A DNA stretch of 64,000 bases from Gammaproteobacteria bacterium (GTDB lineage: Bacteria; Pseudomonadota; Gammaproteobacteria; Pseudomonadales; Oceanobacteraceae). The stretch covers positions 1 to 64,000 of the forward strand of contig JABXIK010000014.1 in assembly GCA_013373125.1 (NCBI GenBank), written 5' to 3'. Of this stretch, positions 37,715 to 47,189 are shown piece after piece. Within the stretch, counting starts at the first letter, position 1; the number at the start of each line of letters is the position of its first letter. The position numbers and the translations under genes were made by a program. The notes under the pieces are model-generated. The model ran no database searches. It saw nothing but the letters and a program-made list of their open reading frames with translations, and was not told where the DNA came from.

Positions 37715-38359
37715 ATGGACGAAAATAGCGCGGACTTTATGGACCTCAAACTGAGTCCCGGCCAGTTATTGCAGCTGGAGTTTGAGGGCTATATGGGTGA
37801 GCGAGACAAGTCTGTATTGGTGGGCTATCGCCGCCATGCATCAATTCTTGTGACCACTCCCATAGGTCGTACCGCTAAGGTGGGTGAAAAGCTCAATGTG
37901 CGCTTCTTTTATGGGCGCTTAAGCAGTGCTTGTGCCTTTCAATCTGAAGTACTGCATACCACTAAACTTCCCTTTGCTCACATGCATATCAGAATCCCTG
38001 AATCTGTGGTGGTGGGCGAGGTGAGACAAAACGTTCGCGCCGATGTGGAGGTAGTGGCTCGTGTGGATTACACCTTGAAGGGGGATAAACAAACCACAAC
38101 CGCTAAAATAGTGGATTTGAGCTTAAATGGCGCACGTATCCTTGGGCGTAAGTTTGAGTTTGATTCCGGTGATGAGATCTTATTGATCTTTAAAATTAAT
38201 GTGACGGAAATCGAGTACGAGATCACGGTACAGGCCACGGTTCGATCCGTCTCCACCATAGACAAAGGGCTGGCAGTGGGTCTGCAATTCCATGACTTGC
38301 CGGCCAATGACAAAATTGCCTTGCAGGCCTTTGTGTTAACCCATGTACATGATTTGTAA
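37715..38359 (+). CDS. PilZ domain protein (YcgR-like flagellar brake type)
   Basis: A 214-residue protein. Residues 1-95 form a YcgR-N-like domain (LSPGQLLQLEFEG..., SVLVGYRRHASILVTTP). The PilZ domain shows c-di-GMP motifs RQNVR (104-108) and D134-x-S136-x-x-G139 in DLSLNGARI. It should bind c-di-GMP and modulate motility or secretion. It is monocistronic, upstream of nrdR. Confidence 0.9.
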   Translation: MDENSADFMDLKLSPGQLLQLEFEGYMGERDKSVLVGYRRHASILVTTPIGRTAKVGEKLNVRFFYGRLSSACAFQSEVLHTTKLPFAHMHIRIPESVVVGEVRQNVRADVEVVARVDYTLKGDKQTTTAKIVDLSLNGARILGRKFEFDSGDEILLIFKINVTEIEYEITVQATVRSVSTIDKGLAVGLQFHDLPANDKIALQAFVLTHVHDL

Positions 38360-38404
38360 GTAGGCCCGTTTACTGGGATGAACACAGTGTTTTCCGGTTT
38401 CCTC

Positions 38405-38426
38405 GATAGGTATAAACAGGTATAAT
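38405..38426 (+). promoter_or_regulatory. Putative promoter of the nrdR-rib operon
   Basis: A perfect TATAAT (38421-38426) lies 39 bp before nrdR. The -35 is weak. Two AGGTATAA copies (from 38408 and 38418) overlap it and may bind a regulator. No FMN riboswitch structure was seen. Confidence 0.45.
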
Positions 38427-38464
38427 TTCGCCCCTATTTTTAGCTCTTTAACACAGGATTTGCC

Positions 38465-38974
38465 ATGCGCTGTCCGTTCTGCGGTGAACAAGATACAAAA
38501 GTGATCGACTCGCGCTTAGTGGCCGAAGGCGAACAAGTTCGCCGTCGACGCCAATGTCAAGCCTGTGACGAGCGTTATACCACGTTTGAATCCGCAGAAT
38601 TGCTGATGCCTAAATTGGTTAAGAGCAATGGCACCCGTGTTCCTTTCGATGAGCAAAAGCTCCGTGCTGGTATGCAGCGCGCCCTAGAAAAACGCCCTGT
38701 GAGCGTTGAAGATGTCGAAGCCTCCCTGTTACATATCATGGCTAAATTGCGCGCCACTGGTGAGCGTGAAGTTAAATCTCGCTTAGTGGGAGAATTGGTT
38801 ATGGATGAACTGCGCAAGCTGGATCAAGTGGCCTATGTACGTTTTGCTTCGGTTTATCGTAAATTCCAAGACATAGATGAATTCCGCCAAGAAATTGATC
38901 GTATTCGCCATGACAGCCGTAAGAACGAAGCTCAGCTAGACATTCTGGCCGATGACCCAGAGCTTGCTCCATGA
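38465..38974 (+). CDS. nrdR: Transcriptional repressor NrdR
   Basis: A 169-residue NrdR. It has a zinc ribbon with Cys3, Cys6, Cys31 and Cys34 (MRCPFC...CQAC) and an ATP-cone domain ([20 protein letters not shown]). It represses ribonucleotide reductase genes when dATP is bound. It begins the riboflavin operon and overlaps ribD by four bases (ATGA), a conserved arrangement. Confidence 0.96.
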   Translation: MRCPFCGEQDTKVIDSRLVAEGEQVRRRRQCQACDERYTTFESAELLMPKLVKSNGTRVPFDEQKLRAGMQRALEKRPVSVEDVEASLLHIMAKLRATGEREVKSRLVGELVMDELRKLDQVAYVRFASVYRKFQDIDEFRQEIDRIRHDSRKNEAQLDILADDPELAP

Positions 38975-40062
38975 GTCATCAGCTATACATGGCGCGAGCC
39001 ATCGAACTGGCCAAACGTGGTTTGTATACCACAGACCCTAACCCACGAGTGGGCTGTGTCATCGTAAAAGATGGCCAGGTGATCGGAGAAGGATTTCATC
39101 GTAAAGCCGGTGAAGGCCATGCGGAGGTCAATGCCTTAGCTATGGCCGGAGACAAAGCGAAAGGGGCCACGGCTTATGTAACACTTGAGCCTTGTAGCCA
39201 TTTTGGGCGCACCCCACCTTGTAGTGATGGCTTGATTAAGGCGGGCATTCGCCATGTGGTGTGTGCCATGAAAGACCCAAACCCTCAAGTCAGTGGGCAA
39301 GGGTTCGCTAAGCTGATTGAAGCGGGTATTGATGTGACCTTAGGGGTCTTGGAAGACCAAGCCCGTGCATTGAACCCAGGATTCATTAAGCGTATGGAAA
39401 GCGGTATGCCGTTTGTACGTTTAAAAATGGCGGCCAGTCTAGATGGTCGTACCGCCATGCAAAGTGGCGAAAGCCAGTGGATTACAGGACCTGCGGCACG
39501 CCAAGATGTACAGCGTCTTAGAGCGAGAAGTTCGGCCATAGTCACTGGTATTGAAAGCATTAAACAGGATGATTCCTCGTTAACCGTACGTGCAGAAGAA
39601 TTAGGCTTAGAAAAAGACTGGGCGGATGAAATTGCACAACGCCAACCCTTGCGCGTGGTACTGGATAGCAAGGGTCAGATTTCTAAAGATGCCAAAATTC
39701 TGCAACAACCGGGTACCACACTGGTGGCGGTGCGCCATGGTGTGCAGTTGCATGGGGTGGAAACGCTGCCTTTGAATCACGATGAACAGGGCTTGGACTT
39801 AACCGCCTTGTTGAAAGAGTTAGCCCTGCGTCAGTGTAACGAGGTGTTGGTGGAAACCGGCGCCACCTTGGCGGGGGAATTTGTACGCCAAGGGTTGGTG
39901 GATGAGATGGTGCTGTATATGGCACCGTGTTTATTAGGGTCCGATGCCAGAGGCTTAATTAATTGGCCCATGACCACCATGGCAGAAAAACAGACATTAA
40001 ATATTTTAGATAACCGCATGGTGGGCCAAGACATTCGCCTGACCTTGGGTTTTCAACGCTAG
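38971..40062 (+). CDS. ribD: Bifunctional riboflavin deaminase / reductase
   Basis: 363 residues. The deaminase zinc site is His50, Glu52 (GHAEVNAL), Cys75 and Cys84 ([12 protein letters not shown]). The C-terminal reductase has [10 protein letters not shown], the NADPH motif and [14 protein letters not shown]. It converts the pyrimidine intermediate after GTP cyclohydrolase II. Both domains are complete. Confidence 0.96.
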   Translation: MSHQLYMARAIELAKRGLYTTDPNPRVGCVIVKDGQVIGEGFHRKAGEGHAEVNALAMAGDKAKGATAYVTLEPCSHFGRTPPCSDGLIKAGIRHVVCAMKDPNPQVSGQGFAKLIEAGIDVTLGVLEDQARALNPGFIKRMESGMPFVRLKMAASLDGRTAMQSGESQWITGPAARQDVQRLRARSSAIVTGIESIKQDDSSLTVRAEELGLEKDWADEIAQRQPLRVVLDSKGQISKDAKILQQPGTTLVAVRHGVQLHGVETLPLNHDEQGLDLTALLKELALRQCNEVLVETGATLAGEFVRQGLVDEMVLYMAPCLLGSDARGLINWPMTTMAEKQTLNILDNRMVGQDIRLTLGFQR

Positions 40063-40073
40063 GTAGTTAGAAC

Positions 40074-40724
40074 GTGTTCACAGGCATTATCGAAGCAAAA
40101 GGCAAGGTGCTGGCAAAGCAGGCTCAAGGTGGGGACTTAAAGGTGACCCTTGAGACAGGCGCGTTGGACTTATCCGATGTGAAACTAGGCGACAGCATTG
40201 CGGTGAATGGTGTGTGCTTGACCGTGGTTGCGCTGACCGGTACGGGTTTCAGTGCCGACATCAGTAATGAAACCCTTGCCCATACCCGTTGGTCTGACAT
40301 TAATTTGGGCGATACGGTGAATCTAGAAAAAGCGTTAACTCCCACTACTCGTTTAGGTGGGCACCTAGTTAGTGGTCATGTGGATGGCATTGGCCAAGTA
40401 ATCGAGCGTAGCGAAGATGCACGCTCCATTCGTTTTAAAGTACAAGCGCCCAGTGAACTGGCGCGATACATTGCTCACAAAGGTTCCATCACAGTGGATG
40501 GCGTGAGTTTAACGGTGAATGCGGTAAACGCTGACGTGTTTGAATTAAACATCGTGCCCCATACCGCAAAGGAAACCACCTTGTACGAGTATGCACCGGG
40601 TCGCAAGGTGCATTTGGAAGTGGATTTAATTGCCCGATATTTAGAACGTCTAATTTCAGGGCAAACGCAAACTAAAGAATCCAATTTGAGTGTGGGCTTT
40701 TTAGCTGAGCACGGATTCATATAA
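40074..40724 (+). CDS. ribE: Riboflavin synthase alpha chain
   Basis: A 216-residue protein with two tandem lumazine-binding repeats, beginning MFTGIIEAKGKV. The second repeat starts near GHLVSGHVDGIGQV. It dismutates two lumazines to riboflavin. It uses a GTG start, 11 bp after ribD. The name is ribC in some naming schemes. Confidence 0.95.
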   Translation: MFTGIIEAKGKVLAKQAQGGDLKVTLETGALDLSDVKLGDSIAVNGVCLTVVALTGTGFSADISNETLAHTRWSDINLGDTVNLEKALTPTTRLGGHLVSGHVDGIGQVIERSEDARSIRFKVQAPSELARYIAHKGSITVDGVSLTVNAVNADVFELNIVPHTAKETTLYEYAPGRKVHLEVDLIARYLERLISGQTQTKESNLSVGFLAEHGFI

Positions 40725-40754
40725 ACCGATTAAATTTAAAAATAGAGTAGCAGC

Positions 40755-41870
40755 ATGGCTTTAAATACAACCGAAGAAATCATAGCCGATATTCGTGATG
40801 GCAAAATGGTTATCTTGATGGATGACGAAGATCGCGAGAACGAAGGTGACATTATTGTTGCGGCAGAAAAAGTGACGCCAGAAATCATCAACTTTATGGC
40901 GAGTAAGGCCCGTGGTTTGATTTGCTTAACTTTGACGCCAGAGCGTTGTGATTATTTGGGCTTGCCTTCCATGGTATCGGGCAATGGTTCTAAATTTTCT
41001 ACACCGTTTACGGTTTCAATTGAAGCGGCAGAAGGCGTGACCACGGGTATCAGTGCAGCGGATCGTGCCGTAACGGTACAAGCGGCGGTGAACCCAATGA
41101 GTAAACCCGATGCCATCGTGCAACCGGGCCATATTTTCCCATTGCGTGCGCAAGCCGCTGGTGTATTAGCCCGTGCAGGTCACACTGAAGCCGGTTGTGA
41201 TTTAGCACGCTTAGCAGGTTTACAACCAGCGGGTTGTATCGTTGAGATCATGAACGAAGACGGCACCATGGCGCGTCGTCCTGAGTTAGAAGAATTTGCA
41301 AAAGAACACGGTTTAAAAATCGGTACTATTGCCGATTTGATTCAATACCGTATGGCTAACGAACAAACCATCGAAAAGCTGAGTACAGATACCATTAACA
41401 CCGTGCACGGTGAGTTCGAATTACACGTTTATCGTGACACCATTAACGGTGATTCTCACCTAGCCATTACCAAAGGGGATATTCCTAAAAGTGATGCGCC
41501 TTTGATTCGTGTGCAGGCCGCCGAAACGTTACGTGATGTGATTGGTGCTTTGATGGCTAACAGCGAAAGCTGGTCATTAAGCAATGCGCTTGAAGCCATC
41601 TCACAAGCGGAAGCAGGTGCATTGGTCATTTTAAACGCCGGTGAGAAAGAAGATATTTTAACGTCCATTGAAACCTTCTTTGGTCGTCAAAAACCACAAC
41701 GTACCACTGACGTGGATAGTTCAGGTGCGTATGTGACCATTGGTACTGGCTCGCAAATTTTGCGTGACCTAGGTGTTACCAAGATGCGTCTGCTGAGCAG
41801 TCCAATGAAGTTTGCAGGCATTTCGGGCTTTAATTTAGAAGTGATTGAATACATCCCTTGTAAGAATTAA
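40755..41870 (+). CDS. ribBA: DHBP synthase with degenerate GTP-cyclohydrolase-II domain
   Basis: 371 residues. The N-terminal 3,4-dihydroxy-2-butanone-4-phosphate synthase is complete: [35 protein letters not shown]. The C-terminal half aligns in length with RibA, but the zinc Cys triad is missing: the region reads [17 protein letters not shown], and the only Cys after residue 200 is near the C-terminus (IPCKN). GTP cyclohydrolase II activity is therefore not expected, and a separate ribA should exist elsewhere. Confidence 0.93.
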   Translation: MALNTTEEIIADIRDGKMVILMDDEDRENEGDIIVAAEKVTPEIINFMASKARGLICLTLTPERCDYLGLPSMVSGNGSKFSTPFTVSIEAAEGVTTGISAADRAVTVQAAVNPMSKPDAIVQPGHIFPLRAQAAGVLARAGHTEAGCDLARLAGLQPAGCIVEIMNEDGTMARRPELEEFAKEHGLKIGTIADLIQYRMANEQTIEKLSTDTINTVHGEFELHVYRDTINGDSHLAITKGDIPKSDAPLIRVQAAETLRDVIGALMANSESWSLSNALEAISQAEAGALVILNAGEKEDILTSIETFFGRQKPQRTTDVDSSGAYVTIGTGSQILRDLGVTKMRLLSSPMKFAGISGFNLEVIEYIPCKN

Positions 41871-41915
41871 GCGCCACTTAAACGAACATAATTAATATTT
41901 GTAAAGGTAATGAAC

Positions 41916-42383
41916 ATGAAAACAATTGCAGGAAGCTTCACTAAAATGGAAGCCAAATTCGCCATCGTGCAAACCACATGGAACGAATTTGTGGTCAAAA
42001 CACTGGTTGAAGGCGCCGTGCGTGGTCTTACGCGCCACGGTATCAGCGAAGATGATATCACCATCGTACATTGCCCTGGTGCTTTTGAAGTGCCATTAGT
42101 GGTTAAAAAATTAGCTGAAAGTGGCAAGTACGATGCAGTGATTGCATTAGGTGCTGTGATTCGTGGTTCGACACCGCACTTTGATTACGTTGCAGGTGAA
42201 GCGGCGAAAGGTCTTGGCCAAATCGCATTAAACTCTGGTGTGCCTGTATCATTTGGTATCTTGACGGTTGATACAATCGAGCAAGCCATTGAACGCGCGG
42301 GTACCAAAGCCGGTAATAAGGGTGAAGAGTCTGCGTTAAGCGCATACGAAATGGTCAGTCTGCTTAAGCAGCTGGAGGCTTAA
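41916..42383 (+). CDS. ribH: 6,7-dimethyl-8-ribityllumazine synthase
   Basis: A 155-residue protein with the lumazine synthase blocks [50 protein letters not shown] and [20 protein letters not shown] at 41916 has AAAGG 8 nt upstream; an ATG six bases earlier is too close to it. The stop overlaps nusB. Confidence 0.95.
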   Translation: MKTIAGSFTKMEAKFAIVQTTWNEFVVKTLVEGAVRGLTRHGISEDDITIVHCPGAFEVPLVVKKLAESGKYDAVIALGAVIRGSTPHFDYVAGEAAKGLGQIALNSGVPVSFGILTVDTIEQAIERAGTKAGNKGEESALSAYEMVSLLKQLEA

Positions 42384-42850
42384 TGAACGACAAAGCGATT
42401 TCACGTAAAGATCACAGCGGCCGCCCGAACCCGGGCGCTCGTCGCAAGGCGCGTCATTACGCTATGCAAGCCTTGTATCAATGGGATATGGCCGGCGCTA
42501 GCTTAAATAAGATTGAAGCTGAGTTCTTAGTTGATAACGACATGACTCACGTGGATACGGAATACTTCCGTGACATCTTACGTGGCGTACCTAATAACTT
42601 GGGCGAGTTGGATGATATGCTGACCCCTTGTTTAAGTCGTGGTATGGATGAAGTGACGCCAGTAGAAAAAGCCATTTTACGTTTAGCGGCATTTGAATTA
42701 GCTCATCGTATTGATGTGCCGTATCGTGTGGTGATTAACGAAAGTGTTGAACTTTCTAAAAAATTTGGTGCTACCGAGAGTCATAAATTTATCAATGGCG
42801 CACTGGATAAACTTGCACAGAAAGTGCGAGTGGTTGAAATAAAAAAATAA
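42383..42850 (+). CDS. nusB: Transcription antitermination factor NusB
   Basis: A 155-residue all-helical NusB. Segments [31 protein letters not shown] and [16 protein letters not shown] are diagnostic. It joins NusE on boxA in rRNA antitermination. ATG overlaps the ribH stop by one base; the rib-nusB-thiL order is common in gammaproteobacteria. Confidence 0.96.
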   Translation: MNDKAISRKDHSGRPNPGARRKARHYAMQALYQWDMAGASLNKIEAEFLVDNDMTHVDTEYFRDILRGVPNNLGELDDMLTPCLSRGMDEVTPVEKAILRLAAFELAHRIDVPYRVVINESVELSKKFGATESHKFINGALDKLAQKVRVVEIKK

Positions 42851-42901
42851 GAATTTCATTTTCTTGAAACATCAAGAAAATCCTAAAGGCGAGAGTAAGC
42901 G

Positions 42902-43804
42902 GTGAACGAATTCCAACTCATTCAGCAGTACTTTCAACAACCCAATCTCGCCTTTTCTAATGCTTATCTTCGCCATGGAATTGGCGATGATTGCGCAACT
43001 CTGAATATCCCTTCTGAATTTGATTTACACCTTTCATTGGATACCTTGGTGGAAGACGTGCATTTCCCAAAACAGGCTAATGCTTTTGATATTGCCACGC
43101 GCGCATTGGCGGTAAGCATCAGTGATCTTGCGGCCATGGGGGCCATTCCGATTGGCTTTACACTGGCCATCACCTTACCCAGTAATGACGAGTCTTGGAT
43201 CAAAGCATTCACGGCTGGGGTTGCACAGGCTGCACAGTTTTATCATTGTCCGTTAATCGGTGGCGACACGACAAAAGGGCCGTGTTTGGTTTTAAGTTTA
43301 CAAGTGCATGGCATAACCCCTAACGGCAAAGGCCTATCTAGGGGAGGTGCTCAATTGGGTGATAAGGTGTATGTGAGTGGTAATCTTGGAGATGCCGCTG
43401 GTGCTTTGCCTATGGTGCTTAACGATCCAAGTTTAAATACAGGGTTGGCCCAGCAATATTATGCTCCTATAGCACAAATTGAATTTGCACAAGCTATAAA
43501 AGGCTATGCCAGTAGTTGTTTGGATATTAGCGATGGCCTTGTGCAAGACTTGAATCATTTATGTAAAGCCTCGAATGTGGGAATGGTGATCGACCCAGGT
43601 TTAATTCCCATGTCGGATGAGTTATTGAAAACCTATGGTAATGCACAAGCATTAACGTATGCCCTGTCTGGGGGGGATGATTATCAACTGGCTTACACAG
43701 CAGAAGATTGCCAGTATGGCATTTGTATTGGCGAAGTCGTTGCCGGTGAAAAAGTTGAAGTTAAAGGTATGACACTGGCCGCGGGTGGTTATCAGCATTT
43801 TTAA
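42902..43804 (+). CDS. thiL: Thiamine-monophosphate kinase
   Basis: A 300-residue ThiL with RHGIGDDCATL, LSLDTLVEDVHFP, ISDLAAMGAIPIGFTLAI and SSCLDISDGLVQDL. It phosphorylates thiamine monophosphate to the diphosphate. GTG start with an imperfect Shine-Dalgarno (GGCGAG), 51 bp after nusB. Confidence 0.94.
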   Translation: MNEFQLIQQYFQQPNLAFSNAYLRHGIGDDCATLNIPSEFDLHLSLDTLVEDVHFPKQANAFDIATRALAVSISDLAAMGAIPIGFTLAITLPSNDESWIKAFTAGVAQAAQFYHCPLIGGDTTKGPCLVLSLQVHGITPNGKGLSRGGAQLGDKVYVSGNLGDAAGALPMVLNDPSLNTGLAQQYYAPIAQIEFAQAIKGYASSCLDISDGLVQDLNHLCKASNVGMVIDPGLIPMSDELLKTYGNAQALTYALSGGDDYQLAYTAEDCQYGICIGEVVAGEKVEVKGMTLAAGGYQHF

Positions 43805-43901
43805 TGGTAATGACCAGCTATAAAAAAGCCTAATAGCTATACGCTTTTTCTTGGCTTGGGCAACTCGAGAGGGCCAAAGGGCTCTTGAAGTGATGAGATA
43901 C

Positions 43902-43937
43902 AAAAAAAGCCCAGCTGTCACCAGCTGGGCTTTTTAT
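43902..43937. terminator. Bidirectional terminator (thiL / LPP20-like)
   Basis: AAAAAGCCCAGCTG and CAGCTGGGCTTTTT form long perfect arms with A and T tails, between convergent genes. Confidence 0.93.
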
Positions 43938-43957
43938 TTGAAAATTAAGCTAGGAGC

Positions 43958-44539
43958 TTATTTTTCCATGTTAGCAATTTCTTTCGCTAACTCATCATAG
44001 CCTTTCTTGGCTTGGAACTTCTGCCAAAGGGCTTTCTCGTTGTTCATAGACGTTTTAAGAGCCGTCTCGTGGATTAGGCCAGCTGCTTTGTCATCTAGGC
44101 CAACCAATACGTATAGAGTACCGTTAGGGCTGGTTTTAGATTTGTACATGCGAGTACCAACAAGGGTTTCGTTGGTGATCTGTTTAGTCACAGATGTATT
44201 TACTTTATCCACAGTTTCGCTGTCGCCCACACCCGTGGTTTCAGCAAATTGCTTAACCATGTTTTGTACTTGTACTTTCATCATTTGTGCAAGTTGAACA
44301 CGGGCAGCGGCAGTCGCTTGTTGTTTCATGAAGTTCATACCAGCGCCAGACTTGTCTGCGCTACCTACGGCAGAAACCGCTAGACCTTCAACTGGCTCGT
44401 CGCAAACCCAACCTGGAGCGGCAGTTTGTGGAGCATCTGGGAAGGTACAATCTAGTACGACTTGTTTCTCACCGCCGCCAAAGCAAGCAGTTAATGAAAG
44501 GGTTAAGGCACTGATGCCAAGTACACGAGTTAGGGCCAT
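43958..44539 (-). CDS. LPP20-like lipoprotein
   Basis: A 193-residue lipoprotein with signal MALTRVLGISALTLSLTAC (lipobox LTAC, Cys19). The mature part holds GLAVSAVGSAD and a Gln/Ala/Val helix with AAARVQLAQMMKVQVQNMVKQ, then NETLVGTRMYKSK and LYVLVGLD, as in the LPP20 family. The function is unknown; related proteins associate with flagella or the outer membrane. ATG has AAGGAGAAG nearby. Confidence 0.82.
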   Translation of the reverse strand: MALTRVLGISALTLSLTACFGGGEKQVVLDCTFPDAPQTAAPGWVCDEPVEGLAVSAVGSADKSGAGMNFMKQQATAAARVQLAQMMKVQVQNMVKQFAETTGVGDSETVDKVNTSVTKQITNETLVGTRMYKSKTSPNGTLYVLVGLDDKAAGLIHETALKTSMNNEKALWQKFQAKKGYDELAKEIANMEK

Positions 44540-44616
44540 CTTCTTCTCCTTGAAGGAAATTGTGTTTAGGATGTTGTAACCTTAACCAATAACCTCACTT
44601 CTCGCCAGAGTTTCCC

Positions 44617-45015
44617 ATGAAAAAAATGTTAAAAATGACAGTATCTGTGACTTGGTTAAGCAGTGCGTTACTGATTTTAAGTGCTTGTGCCGTGTCACCA
44701 AAAAGTGAGCGACCATCATGGATTGATACCCCAACTCATCATCAGGCTGTAGGCAGTTGTGGTACCCATGCATTAGGTCGCTACAAACAGCAAGAATGTG
44801 CCATGTCGCGAGCGCGTTTGGAGTTAGCAGCACGTAAGGGAGTGGAAATATCGGCGGTGTCCGTAATGACGGAAAGTGCGACTAATTTATCGAGTCAAAG
44901 TACCTTGAATGGCAAGGTGGAACAACAAGTGAATAACACCATTAAAACTCGCTTGGTGGATAGTTATCACGATAAGGCTCAAGACATTATCTGGGTGTTA
45001 CTGGAAGAAAATTAA
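44617..45015 (+). CDS. Second LPP20-like lipoprotein
   Basis: A 132-residue lipoprotein with lipobox LSAC (Cys24). The part after it (ERPSWIDTPTHHQAVGSCG..., MSRARLELAARKGVEISAV, NNTIKTRLVDSYHDKAQDIIWVLLEE) has the LPP20 pattern in shorter form. It is divergent from the 193-residue homologue across 77 bp. The two may be related copies serving the same envelope task. Confidence 0.75.
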   Translation: MKKMLKMTVSVTWLSSALLILSACAVSPKSERPSWIDTPTHHQAVGSCGTHALGRYKQQECAMSRARLELAARKGVEISAVSVMTESATNLSSQSTLNGKVEQQVNNTIKTRLVDSYHDKAQDIIWVLLEEN

Positions 45016-45020
45016 GGCAC

Positions 45021-45050
45021 AAAAAAAGCGCGTTCATTACGCGCTTTCTT
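45021..45050. terminator. Terminator shared by LPP20-like gene and tatC
   Basis: AAAGCGCG (45025-45032) and CGCGCTTT (45040-45047) with a 7-nt loop. It overlaps the tatC stop codon. Confidence 0.75.
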
Positions 45051-45822
45051 CTTGGTCCTGTGCTTCATCAACAGGCCGCTTTTTCTCTACCATGCGGCCA
45101 AAGAAAATCCCAATCTCGAATAATAAATACATAGGTAGGGCCAATATCGTCTGACTGATCACATCAGGAGGGGTGACTAACATTCCCACCACGAAGCAGC
45201 CTACAAAAATATAGGGACGCTTTTCTGACAAACTGGCCACAGAGGTTATTCCCGTCATGATCATGAGAATAGTGGCAATGGGAATCTCAAATGCGATTCC
45301 AAAGGCAAAAAAGATCTTAAGGATGAAATTTAATATGTTGTTAATGTCTGGTAAGAAGTTCACGCCTTCTGGACCAATAGCCGTAAAGAAGCCAAATGCC
45401 AATGGCAACACGACAAAATACGCAAAGGCGATACCGGCATAAAATAAAAAAACGCTACTGACAAGCAAGGGGATAGCGAAGCGCTTTTCGTGTTTATAAA
45501 GCCCAGGCGCAATAAAAGACCAAGCTTGATGCAGGATAAAGGGTATCGCAATAAAAACAGCGGCAAAGAGTGTGAGCTTAAACGGCACCAAGAAAGGTGA
45601 AGCAACACCGGTTGCGATCATGTTGCTGCCTTCAGGCAATAATACTTCTAATGGCTTGGAAATGAATAAATACAGCTGATTTGAAAAACTGTATAAAGCA
45701 ATAAAGATCAACAAGATCAAGCCAACGGCTTTTAGTAAGCGATTACGCAGTTCAATTAGATGTGTAATCAAGGGTTGCTGTTGCTGCATTTGTGCTTGTT
45801 CTTCTTTGGTTTGCTTCACCAC
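45037..45822 (-). CDS. tatC: Sec-independent translocase subunit TatC
   Basis: A 261-residue protein with six helices. It has LITHLIELRNRLLKA near the N-terminus, FIAPGLYKHEKRFAIPLL, and KRPYIFVGCFVVGMLVTPPDVISQ. TatC recognises twin-arginine signal peptides. It is the last gene of tatABC; its start overlaps the tatB stop. Confidence 0.96.
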   Translation of the reverse strand: MVKQTKEEQAQMQQQQPLITHLIELRNRLLKAVGLILLIFIALYSFSNQLYLFISKPLEVLLPEGSNMIATGVASPFLVPFKLTLFAAVFIAIPFILHQAWSFIAPGLYKHEKRFAIPLLVSSVFLFYAGIAFAYFVVLPLAFGFFTAIGPEGVNFLPDINNILNFILKIFFAFGIAFEIPIATILMIMTGITSVASLSEKRPYIFVGCFVVGMLVTPPDVISQTILALPMYLLFEIGIFFGRMVEKKRPVDEAQDQEESA

Positions 45823-46169
45823 TATTTGTCTCCTTGCTTGGTTTCAGAAGGAGTTGGGGCGATGGAGTTTTCTTCAAGCGGCTGAGTCTGTGGAAAATCC
45901 TTATGCTCCTGCTCTTGCTGTTCACGAGCTAACTGAGCGGCTTGCTCTTCCGGTGACATATAACTGTGATGACTGTCTTTGAGTTTTTCTTGTAACTCTT
46001 GTTGACGCACTTCTCGTTCTATCTCTTGTTGAATACCACTCATGGTGCGACGGATACGCCCAAGCAATAGTCCAAGTGTACGAGCGGCTTTCGGTAAGCG
46101 TTCAGGGCCTAAAACAATTAAGCCGAGTACGCCCACCACTAAGAGTTCAGCAAAACCAATATCAAACAT
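45822..46169 (-). CDS. tatB: Sec-independent translocase subunit TatB
   Basis: A 115-residue protein starting MFDIGFAELLVVGVLGLIVLG with the ERLP motif, then an amphipathic helix and an acidic, Gln-rich tail. The Glu in FAELL and the GPERLP hinge mark TatB rather than TatA. Confidence 0.95.
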   Translation of the reverse strand: MFDIGFAELLVVGVLGLIVLGPERLPKAARTLGLLLGRIRRTMSGIQQEIEREVRQQELQEKLKDSHHSYMSPEEQAAQLAREQQEQEHKDFPQTQPLEENSIAPTPSETKQGDK

Positions 46170-46185
46170 AATGACTTCTTAATGA

Positions 46186-46416
46186 TTATTTAGTTTTGTC
46201 TTCTTCTTTTGCTTTTTCAGAAAACTGAGCATCGGCTTGCTTGTTCTCTAGCTTATCGGCTTCTTCTTTTTTCTCATCGTCGTTCATGGCTTTTTTGAAG
46301 CCTTTTACAGCACCGCCTAAATCACCACCGAGTGTGCGTAGTTTTTTTGTGCCGAAAATTAAAATTACCACCACAAGGATGATCAGTAATTGCCAAATGC
46401 TAATGCCACCGAACAT
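46186..46416 (-). CDS. tatA: Sec-independent translocase subunit TatA
   Basis: A 76-residue protein starting [27 protein letters not shown], then a [15 protein letters not shown] amphipathic helix and a charged tail. It forms the Tat pore by oligomerisation. It is the first gene of the tat set, after hinT. Confidence 0.95.
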   Translation of the reverse strand: MFGGISIWQLLIILVVVILIFGTKKLRTLGGDLGGAVKGFKKAMNDDEKKEEADKLENKQADAQFSEKAKEEDKTK

Positions 46417-46444
46417 GATGTTCTCCTTAAAGATAAATGTTTGT

Positions 46445-46777
46445 TTAAAAACCGGTTAGTTTTGGGCCTGCCAACACATGCCAGTGCATGTGAAACACTT
46501 CTTGCCCACCTTTTTCGCCGTTATTGCTGATTACTCGAAAACCTTCGAGATGCTCCTGCTTGGCGATGGTATTAATGCTTTGTAACACTTGAGTGACAAC
46601 CGGCCATTGGTGAGATTGCGTGGCAGATAAATTCTCGATGTGTTGCTTAGGAATAACAAGAATATGAGTGTCGGCTTTGGGGGCAATGTCATGAAATGCC
46701 AAAACGTTCTCATCTTCATAGACTTTATTACAAGGGATATCCCCTTTAACAATGCTACAAAAAATACAGTCACTCAT
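46445..46777 (-). CDS. hinT: HIT-family nucleotide-binding protein HinT
   Basis: A 110-residue HIT protein. It starts [19 protein letters not shown] and has the histidine triad HMHWHVLAG near the C-terminus. It hydrolyses purine phosphoramidates. In the hisE-hinT-tatA order, as in related genomes. Confidence 0.93.
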   Translation of the reverse strand: MSDCIFCSIVKGDIPCNKVYEDENVLAFHDIAPKADTHILVIPKQHIENLSATQSHQWPVVTQVLQSINTIAKQEHLEGFRVISNNGEKGGQEVFHMHWHVLAGPKLTGF

Positions 46778-46792
46778 AATTGCCGATACTCT

Positions 46793-47122
46793 TTATTTAC
46801 TGCGGTTGGCTTTTTCTTCAAGCCCTGACAAATTAAAACGGCGTTTTAATTCCTCTAGAACCACTTGCGGGTCTTCCCCTAGCTCCGCCAACATTACCAT
46901 GGTGTGGAACCAAAGGTCAGCTGTTTCGTAGATTACATCTTTATTATCACCAGATGCTTTCGCATCTTTGGCTGCAATGATGGTTTCAGTGGCTTCTTCA
47001 CCCACTTTTTCTAGTATTTTGTTCAAGCCGTTGCGATACAGGCTTGCCACGTAAGAGCTGTCGGCGTCTGCGGATTTACGCTCTTCTAAAATTTTGCCTA
47101 ATTGGCTGATTACGTCGCTCAT
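46793..47122 (-). CDS. hisE: Phosphoribosyl-ATP pyrophosphatase
   Basis: A 109-residue MazG-like HisE. Motifs are [24 protein letters not shown] and [12 protein letters not shown]. The enzyme hydrolyses PR-ATP in histidine synthesis. ATG at 47122 has AAGGAG 5 nt upstream. In Pseudomonas hisI lies between ubiB and hisE; here only 67 bp without a gene separate them. Confidence 0.95.
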   Translation of the reverse strand: MSDVISQLGKILEERKSADADSSYVASLYRNGLNKILEKVGEEATETIIAAKDAKASGDNKDVIYETADLWFHTMVMLAELGEDPQVVLEELKRRFNLSGLEEKANRSK

Positions 47123-47189
47123 AATCACTCCTTTATTCTGTTTCGATCATACCCCATCTATTCTGGGGACAATACCGCTAATCTGGCAA

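Noticed and set aside
38360..38464. FMN riboswitch before the rib genes
   Set aside because: Too short, with no matching conserved blocks; transcription begins with nrdR.
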